NCBI GenBank assembly: GCA_949358305.1
Contig: OX442321.1
Coordinates: forward strand, 6,659,605 to 6,723,604
Source: Strigamia acuminata
Taxonomy: Eukaryota; Arthropoda; Chilopoda; Geophilomorpha; Linotaeniidae
Reading direction: 5' to 3'
Length of the DNA: 64,000 nucleotides
The translations under genes were made by a program, and so were the position numbers. A model generated the notes under the pieces. The model had not been told where the DNA came from, did not search any database, and saw nothing but the letters and a program-made list of their open reading frames with translations. Positions 1 to 12,500 of the stretch are shown piece after piece. The stretch's first letter is position 1. Each line of letters starts with the position of its first letter.

Positions 1-900
1 ACGGGCCGTTAACGGGCCGCTGACGGTCCCGTCACGATCCCGCAACGGCCCGCACGGGCCGTTAACGGGCCGTCGACGGTCCCGTCACGATCCCGCAACG
101 GCCCGCACGGGCCGTTAACGGCCCGTTAACGGCCCGTTAACGGCCCGTTAACGGGGCAAAACCGAAAACAGGATTCGAGATTAATGTCTATGAATGTTGT
201 ACGCGTTTTCATGTACGTGTTGTCGGTTGTTGATTTTTTCGATTCACGCCGTAACGGCCCGTTAACGGCCCGTTAACGGCCCGTCAACGGCCCGTCAACG
301 GCCCGCAACGGCCCGCACGGGCCGTTAACGGGCCGTCGACGATCCCGTCACGATCCCGCAACGGCCCGCACGGGCCGTTAACGGGCCGCCGACGGTCCCG
401 TCACGGTCCCGTCACGGCGCGTGCGGGCCGTTAACGGGCCGCCGACAGTCCCGTCACGATCCCGTCACGGCCTTCGTTCCCGGACTTCGGCTCGCCGACG
501 GCCCGTACGACCTCACGCGGGCCGTTAACGGGCCGTTAACGGGCCGTTAACGGCCCGTTAACGGCCCGTTAACGGCGTAAAACCAAAAACAGGATTCGAG
601 ATTAATGTCTATGAATGTTGTACGCGTTTTCACGTACGTGTTGTCGGTTGTTGATTTTTTCGATTTACGCCGTTAACGGCCCGTTAACGGCCCGTCAACG
701 GCCCGCATGGAGTCGTACGGGCCGTTAACGGGCCGCCGACGGTCCCGTCACGGTCCCGTCACGGCGCGTGCGGGCCGTTAACGGGCCGCCAACGGTCCCG
801 TCACGATCCCGTCACGGCCCGTGCGGGCCGTTAACGGGCCGCCGACGGTCCCGTCACGATCCCGTAACGGCCCGTTACGGCCAAGGGCCGTAACGGGATA
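1..900. repeat. GC-rich satellite with higher-order unit of about 421 bp
   Basis: The stretch is built from short variants of acgggccgttaacgg, its reverse complement, and gacggtcccgtcacgatccc. GTTAAC palindromes recur throughout. An AT-richer spacer starting ggattcgagattaatgtcta appears at about 171 and again at about 592, giving a higher-order period of about 421 bp. The base composition contrasts sharply with the AT-rich rest of the window. I see no coding capacity; open frames here are composition artefacts. Confidence 0.85.
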
Positions 901-1780
901 ACTGAGAGAGTCGGGTGCGAGACCACGTGACCCGGAGTGTGGTTTTTGGGGGCGAGGGCCGTCCTCCGACCGCGCCGTGACGCGCCCCGGGTCGGATCAA
1001 GAGGCGACCCGGTCGGAAACCGAACCTCGGGGTTCCTCGGGGCGTGGTTTTTTGGGGACGGGGGGAGGGGGGGATTGGGTCGCGTGCTCCGACCGCGCCG
1101 CAACGCGCCGTGGGTCGGTCACCAACCTTTGTCAATATTTTATAAATTTCCACGGAATTTCAACAATGTTTTACATAAGTCCGTCAAATCGGGCAGAAAT
1201 ATCCCGTACAATGTCGCTGCAATTCTGTGGAAATTTATCAGATATTGACAAAATTCGGTGACGGGCGGAAGGGCGATTCCCGGGCGGAAGAGAGAGAGAG
1301 AGAGAGAAAGGGGGGACGGCCGGCGCCTACGCCGACGGGGCGCGGAGGGCGAGTGCACTGTTCACGCATGTGGGCGCGTGTGGACGCTCGATTTACTGGC
1401 GCGTTGGACAAGTCAAAAAAAATTTCCCAATGTCTGACAAAAATTCCATCGAATCACGGCAATATTTGACAACACTTGCACAGATTTTTAGCAACATTCA
1501 CCGGCGAGGTCGTTGATGAACTCGCTTTACCCCGATGAATCTCGCGCGACAACAACCCTGCGAAAATACCAAATCTCGTACGAATAATAAACACGGCGCA
1601 AACCGCACAAAAATCCACGACATAAAATCGAATGTCGTCTATCGGCACTCTCAGCATTCCCCCGGACATTTTCCGGAAGAGTTTGGTCCGGCCGGAATCC
1701 GAGGAATAGTCACTCCCAAAGTGCGGATTTTGCGGGTGCACTCGCTTCCGAAGGTTAAGTTCACATTATTTCATTCACAA
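901..1780. other. GC-rich unassigned sequence, no gene seen
   Basis: GC-rich sequence continues to about 1,400, with related short blocks of the type aatttccacggaatttcaac near 1,145 and 1,215 and a weaker relative near 1,430. An AG-rich run lies at 1,290-1,312. No frame resembles a known protein and no convincing splice structure is present. Confidence 0.5.
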
Positions 1781-1782
1781 AA

Positions 1783-2140
1783 TATGTAGCTTTATCTTAG
1801 TTGATTTTGTTCCATGTTATGAGGTATAAAATCATTTACTATGTTGTTACGTTTTCCAAAAGAGAGATTTATGTTTTTCTTGCTTCACGTCCTTATAATG
1901 TATTGTTGTAAGATTGTTTTCGTGGGACACCCTGTATATCACTGCGCAAATGTTTTAGCTTATTTAAACACTACAATCTAAATCGCATTGATTCTTTCAA
2001 TTACAAATGTAGGTTGCCAGAAGGGCTTCCCTTGGCAACTACCCTAATAAAAACAATCTTGACTTAAAATCCATTGAATAAACAGCAGCTTCATTCTTCT
2101 AAAGAATAAACCAAAATCACAGAGCAAAGAAATTAACTAT
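1783..2140 (+). repeat. Interspersed repeat, copy 1 (copy 2 at 14,800-15,150)
   Basis: About 350 bp is closely matched at 14,800-15,150, including the block gacaccctgtatatcactgc, the block ending ggcaac, a following ataaaaac, and cagcttcattcttctaaa. The arrangement resembles the 3' end of a transposable element. Class is not certain. Confidence 0.6.
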
Positions 2141-2739
2141 CGGAATTCACTTGTGACGGTTTCACTGCAATACATCTTATATTTTAAGGACGATTATTTT
2201 CTCAATAGATGGCGCTGTCCGCTTTTAGCGCCAAAATTCGAATTTCGTTATTCTAAAGTGCTTAATATATAAATATATCATTCATATATTAAAATACGTA
2301 ATATAAAACGGATATTTAACATTTTAAATATGTTTTATGTTGTATTAATGGTTTATCACATAATTCCATTGAATTATGTATAAACTTCACATCTGGTTAA
2401 GTAACCCCTCACCACCGACAGAGAATTGGACTTCTTTCGGATTAACAGTCAATAGACTTAATCCGAAATGTGTCCTGAGTATCCAGTTCCTGTGAGGACT
2501 TAGTAGAAGACTAGGTTCTGTGTATCCACTTCCTAGAGCCTAGGATTGGATAGAGTTAGGTGACCAGTGTTCCTATTGGAGCAATGGTCAGCCTATTGTC
2601 CAGTACGAGTATATATTCCAGTGCAAACCGGATATAGCTCGCTCTTGTCTTGTTTTCTGTTTTGTCACTACTTACTTGAGCACTCATATCGTATCGCTTG
2701 CGATACGATGTGTGTGGTGATGCGGGAAAGTCAACCGCA
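2141..2739. other. No gene seen
   Basis: AT-rich sequence without a supported reading frame, RNA gene or clear repeat. Confidence 0.4.
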
Positions 2740-3262
2740 CTTATTTATTTATTTATTTATTTATTAAATTCAAACACTCCAATGGAGTAATTACAGTGTG
2801 GACAAAAGAAGGGATTAAGCAGTGTTTTGAGCTTTTAAAATATGAATGCGCAGTCGTTTACGCATGTGCTTGCAATGGAAATGACAACGAGACGCAGAAC
2901 AATCAAAGATCGAGGATCTGACATCATATGGGAGATTGTTCCAGAGTGACATACACCGATAAGGGTAGGTCTTCCCAAGATAGGTGGAGATGTCGGCGGT
3001 GACTTCGAATTTATGGCGTCGAGCAGTGCGGGTGTCCACGTCAGTGTGGTAGAATTCAACTACAGCTCGTGCAGGATGATCTGGGTTCCGGATGACGTCA
3101 GCCAGCGACGATAAGTCATTCAAGAGCAGTAAGTTGTTCAGTGTCAAGATGTTCAGTTTGTTACAAAGGGGAGTTACGTGGGTCTTGTCAAAAAACTTGA
3201 AGGCGACACGGAGTACCCGGTTGTAAGCTGTCGTAAGTTGATGCTTGAAGCGGTCTGGGGAG

Positions 3263-3264
<2 letters not shown>
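2740..3264 (-). pseudogene. 3' end of a non-LTR retrotransposon (LINE), truncated
   Basis: The minus strand encodes about 150 residues that look like the C-terminal part of a non-LTR reverse-transcriptase polyprotein: helical leucine-rich sequence followed by a typical [13 protein letters not shown]-like motif near the C-terminus and a stop near 2,815. On the 3' side the element ends in an (ATTT)n run at about 2,740-2,766, the usual simple-repeat tail of such elements. Upstream coding is lost in an AT dinucleotide array, so this is a 5'-truncated dead copy. Exact clade (CR1/Jockey-like) cannot be fixed by eye. Confidence 0.7.
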
Positions 3265-4189
<925 letters not shown>

Positions 4190-4190
<1 letters not shown>

Positions 4191-4446
4191 CCGTCACGGC
4201 CAATGTCACTTGAATGATTTTTAGCAGCAAAGCAACTAAAATAGATTACTCCTACATTACTTCTATTTCTACATTCTTTTAATACCTTGCAAATACAATA
4301 CATTTACTGTTATTGGCACATAATGTATCTTCTTATACTCATAACCATCCTGCTCCAAATGTGTGAGTTAAAAATATTAAAATATAAAAAAAATTGAGTA
4401 ACTTTTGTATGTAGTATGTTCTATTGGTTATAATACGCCTACAAAG
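4190..4446 (+). pseudogene. Orphan 5' fragment of an ionotropic-receptor-like gene
   Basis: This holds a promoter-side block (gatttttagcagcaaagcaac) shared with the two downstream genes at 9.4 and 15.9 kb. It is followed by a signal-peptide exon at 4,323-4,362 (start MYLLILITILLQM) with a gtgagt donor, and the beginning of exon 2 from 4,415. These match exon 1 and exon 2 of the gene at 5,656-8,212. The similarity stops after about 30 bases of exon 2, and no later exons follow before the next gene's own exon 1. It is a truncated duplicate from the tandem array. Confidence 0.65.
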
Positions 4447-4734
4447 CAGTAGAAGAGATTATGTTGACTTCTGGCCTTCATTGTTTGCGGTACAGTATGA
4501 AATTTAGTACCAAAAACTTGATGATCACGAACGGAGTGTAGTTTTCTTTCTGAAAGCATTCAGCAAGAATTTGTGGCTAAGCATATTTGCTGTTAATTTG
4601 ATTGTGATACCAATAACAACAGCATGTGACTGGTATGGTCTTCGCTAGTGCAAACAGGGGACTGAAGACACTAGTTTGGGACGCATACTCACGTAAATAA
4701 CAGAAACTCCCCTAATATTGGTTGGTTGGCCTTT

Positions 4735-5195
4735 ATTAGTGTTGTCTAGGGGTATGGGGAATCCCGTTACCCGTTGCGGGGGTGCCACGAAGGCACACCG
4801 CACCGGCAACTGACCCTGGGTGTGAGCCCAATGGGTGACGTGGTCGGTTCGACTAAACATTCGTGTCGTACTCACCTACGACCCGCGTATCAGCTCATGG
4901 AGGCTGCGCTATAAAATCCGCCATAGCACCGAGTATCAACGTGGTAAATGGTGAGGAGTACAGACTACAGAGTCCAACCTGTCCCTCTAATGAATACCTT
5001 CTCCTCTCTCGGAGCTACTAAACAGACGACCTTCTCCGTCGGTGCCCAGCAACACACACCCTCTCTCCTCACCACACCACACCACTCCCTCCTCCCCCAG
5101 GCTGGGTCAATCACCCACAGAGGGGATGACCTTTGGGGCCGTATGGCGGTGTGTGGCAGTGCCGCAGGTCACCAGGGTGGCCAAACGGTCACAAG
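4735..5195 (+). repeat. Interspersed repeat, diverged copy (others at 8.69 and 15.29 kb)
   Basis: A GC-richer block runs from gttgtctaggggt through gtgacgtggtcggtt and gctcatggaggctgc to ggtggccaaacggtcacaag. The same order of motifs is present on the opposite strand at 8,690-9,190 and 15,290-15,785. The two minus-strand copies are nearly identical because they lie in a duplicated unit; this copy is much more diverged. No clear coding frame; family unknown. Confidence 0.7.
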
Positions 5196-5199
5196 CATT

Positions 5200-5640
5200 A
5201 AATGTTAATACACGCTAACTGCAATGTTTTTAACCCACTTAGTCGCCATTACAATAACTCTGGATATATCACCTACAACAGTACAGACCACTAGCGCCGA
5301 CTAGTGACAATAATTGAACTAATGATAACTAAACAAACACTAGACACTGGAATCAATTTTCAATTTCTGTTGCCATAGTTTTCACATGTCAAATTACAGT
5401 TATTTTTAAAAATCATAAATAATTTATTCTTCAATTAATTCAACATTTGGTGGAGTTAAAATATTCATGGTTTTAAACTGGCCTGAAATCAATTTTTAAT
5501 TTCTGTTGCCATAGTTATCATATGACGAGTGACAGTTAATTTTTATAAAACGCTTTTATAGATTTATTCTTCTATTATAAAGGAAAGATTCAACACGATC
5601 AATAAACTGTACACACAGTGGACCATGGTTTTGATCTGGT
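5200..5640. repeat. Short direct repeats upstream of receptor gene A
   Basis: A block beginning ctggaatcaattttcaattt and containing gttgccatagtt is present at about 5,346-5,430 and again, diverged, at about 5,480-5,580. It lies directly upstream of the first exon at 5,656. No gene is seen. Confidence 0.5.
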
Positions 5641-5655
5641 AAGTGTGCTTGGTAC

Positions 5656-8212
5656 ATGATGTATCTTCTCATACTCATAACCAACCTGCTCCAAATGGGT
5701 AAGTTAAAAACATTAGAATATAAAAGAAATTGAGTGACTTTTCTATGTAGTATGTTCTATTGGTTATAATACGACTACAAATTTGAAACTCAACACAGCT
5801 GAATGCAATACCGTGACATTAATTTCCAATAATGGTAAACAGACAACTCTTGCTCTTAATTAGAAATTCAGAAACGTAAAATTTTGGTTGCAGACGCGGT
5901 TTTGAAAAAAATTACGGAGGTAGGATATTCGTAGAATAAGAGAGATAAGCACTTTCAACTTGTCAATACATACTGTGACCAGCTGCCCACGCAGGCTGAT
6001 CACTTACCTGCAGCACACGGCACTCACACAGCTCTCGCGCACCACGTGTTTCTCGTGCGCAACCTGTTGACGACAATACTTTATAGAATTTATTTGTAGG
6101 GATTTTTATATCATTCACACTGGCAGTTTCACGCTAACTAAATCTCTTTAGCACCCAACCCCGGACATTGGATGTGTCGCTGTCTGAACAGCACCCCGTT
6201 GGGGCTTAGTTTCTTTTATCAATAAGTATTCTTGTCTTGTAGACTGAATTTCAGTATTTAGGATACAAATGGCTGAAAATTAATGATGCAAACATTCAAA
6301 CAAGCAATTCTATTTTACAATTGAGTTGTGATAATCCATCCGTGAGTTGAATACAAACTTCTATGAAAATGTTTGCTTATTTAAAGTGGTTAAATAAAAG
6401 GTTAGAATTATTCAAAGCAGAAAAATGCAGTATTTGCCAAGAGCCGTACGAATAACAGCTATTAATGTATATATCAACTTTGACCCTATCGTTAACTTTT
6501 CAATAAGTAATTTTAAATATATTTCTTTAAGAATCCACCGTTCCTAACATTCTCTCCAAGAAACAAATCATTCTCATTAGGCGGACATATGGGCCAAATA
6601 TATAACATTTTCAACACACACTTTAACGTGAGGTAAAATATAAAAGTAAAACAAAAGTACAAACAAATAGGATTTTATTGGAAACATTAGAAAATAATTC
6701 TGTGTATTAGGATTAATTAATCTTGTAATACTACGATGAACACACGCTTCGTTAATGACGTTCAGACTTCGTTTGTTACATTAAACAAATGTAACAAACG
6801 AAAAACCGAAATTACAATTGCTGACAAAAATGGCAGTTTTGAATAAGAGCCGCAGCTTTTAATCGATAAATCAGTATATTTTTTTGAAGTGTATAGTGTA
6901 TAGTGTATTTCTTAGCTTTGAAATAATTCCATGCAAAGATAATCAATTTGGAGCTTTTGTCAATGGAAAATGGACAGGAATGATAGGTGATCTTACCCAA
7001 GGGGTAGAGTACGCATTTGCTATTAAATTGAGTCAAATGTGATCAAAATTTAACATTTCTCAACAGATAGCTGATATTGCTAGTGGTATAAACACTAGAC
7101 AGAGAAGAGATTACACCCATTTCTCACCAACATTATTTCCATTCCAAAGAGATCTGATATACAGAAAATTAGATCAAATCAAATGGAATTATACTTTTTA
7201 TTTACAACCGTGTAATACGGAAATATGGATATGCATATTCGCAATCAGTTTGGCAGTTATTCTTGTCAAAGCATTAGCAACAATTGTTTCAACAAAAAGG
7301 AATTTACGAATTTATTTCCAACATTTCATAAACGAGTTCCTGCTTTGTTGGCCAATTGTCCTACAAGGTATAAATGGCTTATCTAAACAATTATTTAAAA
7401 GTGAAATATTTCTTCAAATTTTATTCAGGCAACTTCAACAGTTTCTCATTGAAGTCATGGAAACTTTTATTTATAATCTACATCTTATTTACAATGCTGC
7501 TATGGATTAGTTACACTTCTGTTTTAACTTCTTTTCTTGCAACAACCCACAGGAAAATTCCATTTACTTCACTCGAAGATTTACTTGACAACACAGATTA
7601 CTTGACCGTGATTAAGAAGGGCACCGTACAAGAAGAAATTCTCATGGTATCATCATGCACCAATTCTTTATTTTCCTTGTTTAGTTGTTTAATGAACGGT
7701 TATTTTTAACAGAAACCAGCAAACAAGAATAAGGTTGTGTTAGTTAAGAGTAGAAAAGAGGCGATTGAATCAGTTTACAACGGAAAATTTGCAATGATAC
7801 AATCATTCAAATTATTAAAATTGGTAACTGAAAGAAGTTGCGGTTTAACTGTTGCATCTCGTTACGTCAGCATCAGATATGTATCAATAATTTATTCTAA
7901 ACAATTTACGTATACAGAGTATTTCAATTGCAAGTAAGTAATTTCCATTATAACTTAAGCAGACATTAGTTATGGTAACCAACAATTTTATGTGACAGAA
8001 TTTTATTGCTGAAGCAATATGGAATAGCAACTTGTGAGGCACTTCGAATGTATTCTGCAATAACAAGCTCAAGCTGCTCGGAAAATCCTTTCAATCCTAT
8101 AACACTTGGCCAAATAATAGGACCTTTCACATTAATTATTGCCGGAATTTTCTTATCCTTAATTGTCGGGCTAATTGAACTAATTGTTAATAGATCTATC
8201 ACAGAAATGTAG
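5656..8212 (+). CDS. Ionotropic-receptor-like ligand-gated channel, gene A
   Basis: Predicted divergent ionotropic (glutamate-receptor-like) channel of about 463 residues, likely a chemosensory plasma-membrane protein. Exons: 5656-5698, 5751-5834, 5894-5919, 6243-6341, 6532-6632, 6916-7003, 7067-7367, 7429-7646, 7713-7933, 7999-8212; all phases agree and no stop interrupts. Order: short signal peptide; S1 ligand-binding half with FVNGKWTGMIGDLTQG then GIADIASG, typical of the family; TM1 from EIWICIFAISLAV; a LLCWPIVLQG pore-side segment; TM3 around IIYILFTMLLWISYTSVLTS; S2; TM4 from GQIIGPFTLIIAG. There is no amino-terminal domain, as in short IR-type receptors. The arginine in the TRQR segment may be the ligand-carboxylate contact. 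Start: ATG at 5,659 matches the orphan copy; 5,656 is also possible. AATAAA follows at 8,271. Confidence 0.85.
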
Positions 8213-8584
8213 AATTGATTTCTTAATTCGTGTAACTTGCAGACGTAAATTCTCCATCATCTCAAGTGTTAATAAAGATGCTCCGCCCCCCTCATTTAAA
8301 ATGTCTAATAAATTTCTTGAAGTAGTCCGATATGTTTGCAAATTTTTTTTTTCAAAAATCATCAAAGTTTCCTATACTCAAAACCACGTTGTTCTATTTC
8401 AGCCGGTTTACGCTTAACTGTGTACTGTGTTCTACTACGCGGAAAAGTAGTTCTGTGTCAAAGCATCACCTTGGACAATGTTGGTAATCGAGCACAATGT
8501 CTGGAGTTCGATTACAATTCTGGTGTTTTGGACTACTTTTTTGTGCCACTACACCAGTGAAATAGATCAACGTTGGGGTGGTTT
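8213..8584. other. 3' flank of receptor gene A, otherwise empty
   Basis: Holds the AATAAA at 8,271-8,276 for gene A. No further exon is recognised before the duplicated upstream block of gene B. Confidence 0.45.
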
Positions 8585-9526
8585 TGAGTATAGAAGTTTG
8601 AAAGTGCAGAGCCCCTCTGAGCCGGAAAACTCGGTCTGAAGCCCGAAAAAATGTCATCTGAGCCACACCTCCATCTCAGCTAGTTTGGTGAATATCAAAC
8701 TAGATTGTGTGTGACCGCTTGGCCACCCACGGTGACCTTTGTCACTCCACACACCGCCCAGTGGCTTTAAGGCCGTCCCTTTCGCAGGGTTGACTGGCCC
8801 AGAGTAGGGAAGGAGGGAGCTGAGTGATGTGGTGAGAGAGCATGAGAAGAGTTGATCAGCGGACAGCACAGAGAGAAGACGTGTGCTAGGAAGGTCCATT
8901 GACAAAGGGCAATCGTCCCCCGGGAGACTATGCTCTCCTCACCATTCACCACTATGACGCTCAGTAACATGGCGATGTGCCTGTTGCAGCCTCCATGAGC
9001 GGCTACATGAGTCGTACGGGTAAGTACGAAAATGTTCGTGTGTAACCGACCACGTCACATATGGGGCAACCATCCTGTGTGTGACGGGACGCTTGCTGGT
9101 GTAGCATGCAACACAGGTGATGGGAACTCCGACCCCTAGACAACGAATTAAAGGCCAAAACCCAACAATCCAAAGCCCCTGTCTCCAGTATTACGTGAGT
9201 ATCCGTCTCCAGACTAGCGTGGGTAAGACCGTACCAGTTACATGTGTTTTCTTGTTTTTTTTGGATGTGATGTTTCGGTGACAGATAAACATTCAAGTCA
9301 TAAAATAAACGTTTTATGACTTGAATCCATGTTTTCTAACTCGTAATTCAAATCTGTCACAATATACAAACATATATGGTTCCAAATGATCATAGGTCAC
9401 GGCCACTACGACTTTAATGATTTTTAGTAGCAAAGCAACTTTTAATATGCCACTCATGTTTAGAATTTGAGCACAGAATATTATTGTAATACCTCGCAAC
9501 TTCAGAAAATTAACTGTCTCCGCATA
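8585..9526. repeat. Duplicated 5' flank of receptor gene B, containing a minus-strand interspersed repeat
   Basis: Nearly the whole block recurs at 15,190-16,036 in front of gene C, with a few indels. It contains the interspersed repeat on the minus strand (about 8,690-9,190) and the promoter-side block gatttttagtagcaaagcaac shared with gene C. A short hairpin lies at about 9,294-9,328 (aagtcataaaa / ttttatgactt). Because flank and gene were copied together, the two repeat copies reflect segmental duplication and not two insertions. Confidence 0.75.
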
Positions 9527-12500
9527 ATGAATTTTCTTGTACTCGTGATCACATCGCTCCAAATACGTAAGTTAAAATAATCAAATAAAAAATAAAATAG
9601 AAATAATTTTTAAAAAATATGAAATTTATGGATATTTTTAGTATGTTGCATCGGTCATTTTCAACTAAACACAACTCAATGTTCTACCGTCACTCTAATT
9701 TCAAATCGAGGTAAAGAAAAAATAAAATCTTTATGATTCAAATTTTATAAACAATTAATCCATTGCAGACAGTTTTTTAGAAAGAATTTCCAAGGTAGGA
9801 TATTCATAGAATCAGAAAGATAAGTAGTATAACCATGACCATGAACCAAAATGTAGGATAACATAGACACGTATCGACATGTTCAGTGCGTTTTGCCACA
9901 GATGCCGCCACATAATATACAGGCACACTGTATTCTGAGATGACAACAGGTAACAAACATGCTTAGTGGCAAGCAATGCATGACACATGATTGCTGTCAT
10001 CCAATCAGCGCACAGAACAACGAATCAATAGGAAATAACACAGATACGTGTCCATGTTTAACTATGAATTTGTGATCTACTGATTTTCTTTGATGCAGAC
10101 AAACTTTATTTAATAAATAAATAAATAAATAAATATAAAATAGTGTTGTTACCCAGCAGAGTTCATTTATCACCCAACGTCCTTATTCGAAGATGACAAC
10201 AAATGACCTCACGGACCTGGACCCATTGCGCAAACGCCATTTAGCGCAATTATTTGTTTAATTAATTCCCTAACACCGAGATAATCGTGACAAAGACTTG
10301 TCAGGTTAACGTCAAAGTTTTGAATGCTTTATGACTTTTTTTATGACTTTTTCTTTTCAAAAGTTCAGTTTTCTGCTCACATCTCTGCGACGATGCTAGA
10401 TGTGCAAATTCCAACAAGGGGATTCGATTTTTTGGATCATTTTACATCTAATCAGCACATTTTTGGCGCTTTTTCAATCTGGGGCATTTTTTCTTTGACT
10501 GGTGTCTACTTTAGAAAATTGCAATTTTCTTAAAAAATTTTAGGACAAAAGATTTGAGGAGTAGTCATTTTTAGACTAAATAAATGTTGCTCTACAAGTT
10601 TACAATTGGAAATTTCTGTCTATCTCTAACGGTTTCCGAGATAATTTCCCAATGACCTTGAAGAAACATGCCAAGGTCAAATTTCGGGTCACCAAAAGAT
10701 TGCCCCACCCAACTTTAGTACTTTGCCATCATTAGATTAGATACATTGTCAGCACTTTCAGAAATATTAAGTAAAGATACAGACTTTTTGTTCACCCTGT
10801 ATAATGTGCCCACCTTCTTCCTGGCCCTCTGATGACACTAGCCCCCTCACAACTAGGAAATACATAAGGATAGACATTTGTGATCCAAGCTTATTTCTTT
10901 GATGCAGGAAACTTTACAGAATAAATTGATTGATTCATTGATTCATTGAATTTACTAATTGTGAACATCCTTTTTTTTATCAATAAGTATTCTTGTCTTG
11001 CAGACTGAATTTCAGTATTTAGGATACAAATGGCTGAAAATTAATGATGCAAATATTCAATCAAACAATTCTATGTTACAATTGAGCTGTGATAATCCAT
11101 CCGTGAGTTGATAGTTGAATACAAACTTTTATGAAAATGTTTGCTTATTTAAATTGGTAAAATAAAAGGTTAGAATTATTCGAAGCAGAAAAATGCAGTA
11201 TTTGCCAAAAGCCGTAAGAATAACAGCTATACACGTATGTATTGACCTCGGTTAACTTTTCACTAACTTACTTTAAACATATTTCTTTAAGCGTTCATCA
11301 GCCCTAACATTATTACCGAAAAATAAATCATTCTCACTAGGCGGACATTATGGCCGCATATATAACATTCTAAGCACAAATTGTAATGTAAGGTAAAATA
11401 TAAAAGTAAAGTTATATCCGGGAAATCAACAATGTATCAACAACATAACCCAGTTCTCTCACCACACCCCAATACTGATAGCAAACACACCAACAAATCG
11501 ATCCTAGCGCCACTCCTGCTGGGATGTAGTTTTACGTTCAACAATAACTACTATGCCACTCTAGTGTATACATTTTTTATGGACTTTTTAGGGAAAAACA
11601 TTTATTTATCAAAATTACCTCACCAATACAAAAAAATCTAAATCGTTAAAATGTTGCATCTCTTAAATTTGTGACACTGAAATTATTCCTTAGCTTTGAA
11701 ATAATTCCATGCAAAGATGGTCAATATGGAGCCTTCATCAATGGAACGTGGACAGGAATGATAGGTGAACTTGTCCGAGGGGTAAGCTTTTTCCTACTAA
11801 ATTAACCTAGTGTCACGACAATTTAAAATTTCTCAACAGACAGCTGACATTGCAATTGCTGCCATAAGCAAACTGCGAAAAAATTACGTAGAGTTCTCAC
11901 CAGCAGTCTATACAGACCAGGTTGATCTTATATATAGAAAATCAAATCAACACAGACAGAATTACGCTTTCTTTTTGCAACCGTGTAATATGGAAATGTG
12001 GCTGTGCATATTGGCAATCAGTTTGATCGTTATCCTCATCAACGCACTAGCAAAAATTATTTCAACAAAAAGGAATTTTGCGCATTGTTTCCGAAGTTTC
12101 ATTACCGAGTTTCTGCTTTGTTGGCCAATTGTCTTACAAGGTAAGAATGGCTTTTCTAAACGATCAATTTACTAGTGAAATATTTTGTCCTAATTCCATT
12201 CAGGCAACTTCAGTAGCTTCTCATTGAGGTCGATGAAACTTGTATTTCTCATCTACATCTTGTTTTCAATGTTGCTATGGATTAGTTACACTTCTGTTTT
12301 AACTTCTTTTCTTCTGACACCCGATACGGTGATTCCTTTTACATCACTTGAAGACATGCTTGACAACACAGATTACTTGCTCGTGGTTGAGAAGGCCACC
12401 GTATTCGAAGAAATTTTTAAGGTATCATTGTGATGCACCAATCTTGATTTGACTGCAATTCGCACCCGGTATCTTGATGCTAAATTCATACTGCACATCC

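Noticed and set aside
831-1260. Arg/Pro/Gly-rich frames in the GC-rich left end
   Set aside because: High GC content removes stop codons; several overlapping frames are open at the same time.
4948-5208. Frames in the repeat at 4.7-5.2 kb and its copies at 8.7 and 15.3 kb
   Set aside because: Different frames are open in different copies and there is no protein-like conservation between the diverged copies.
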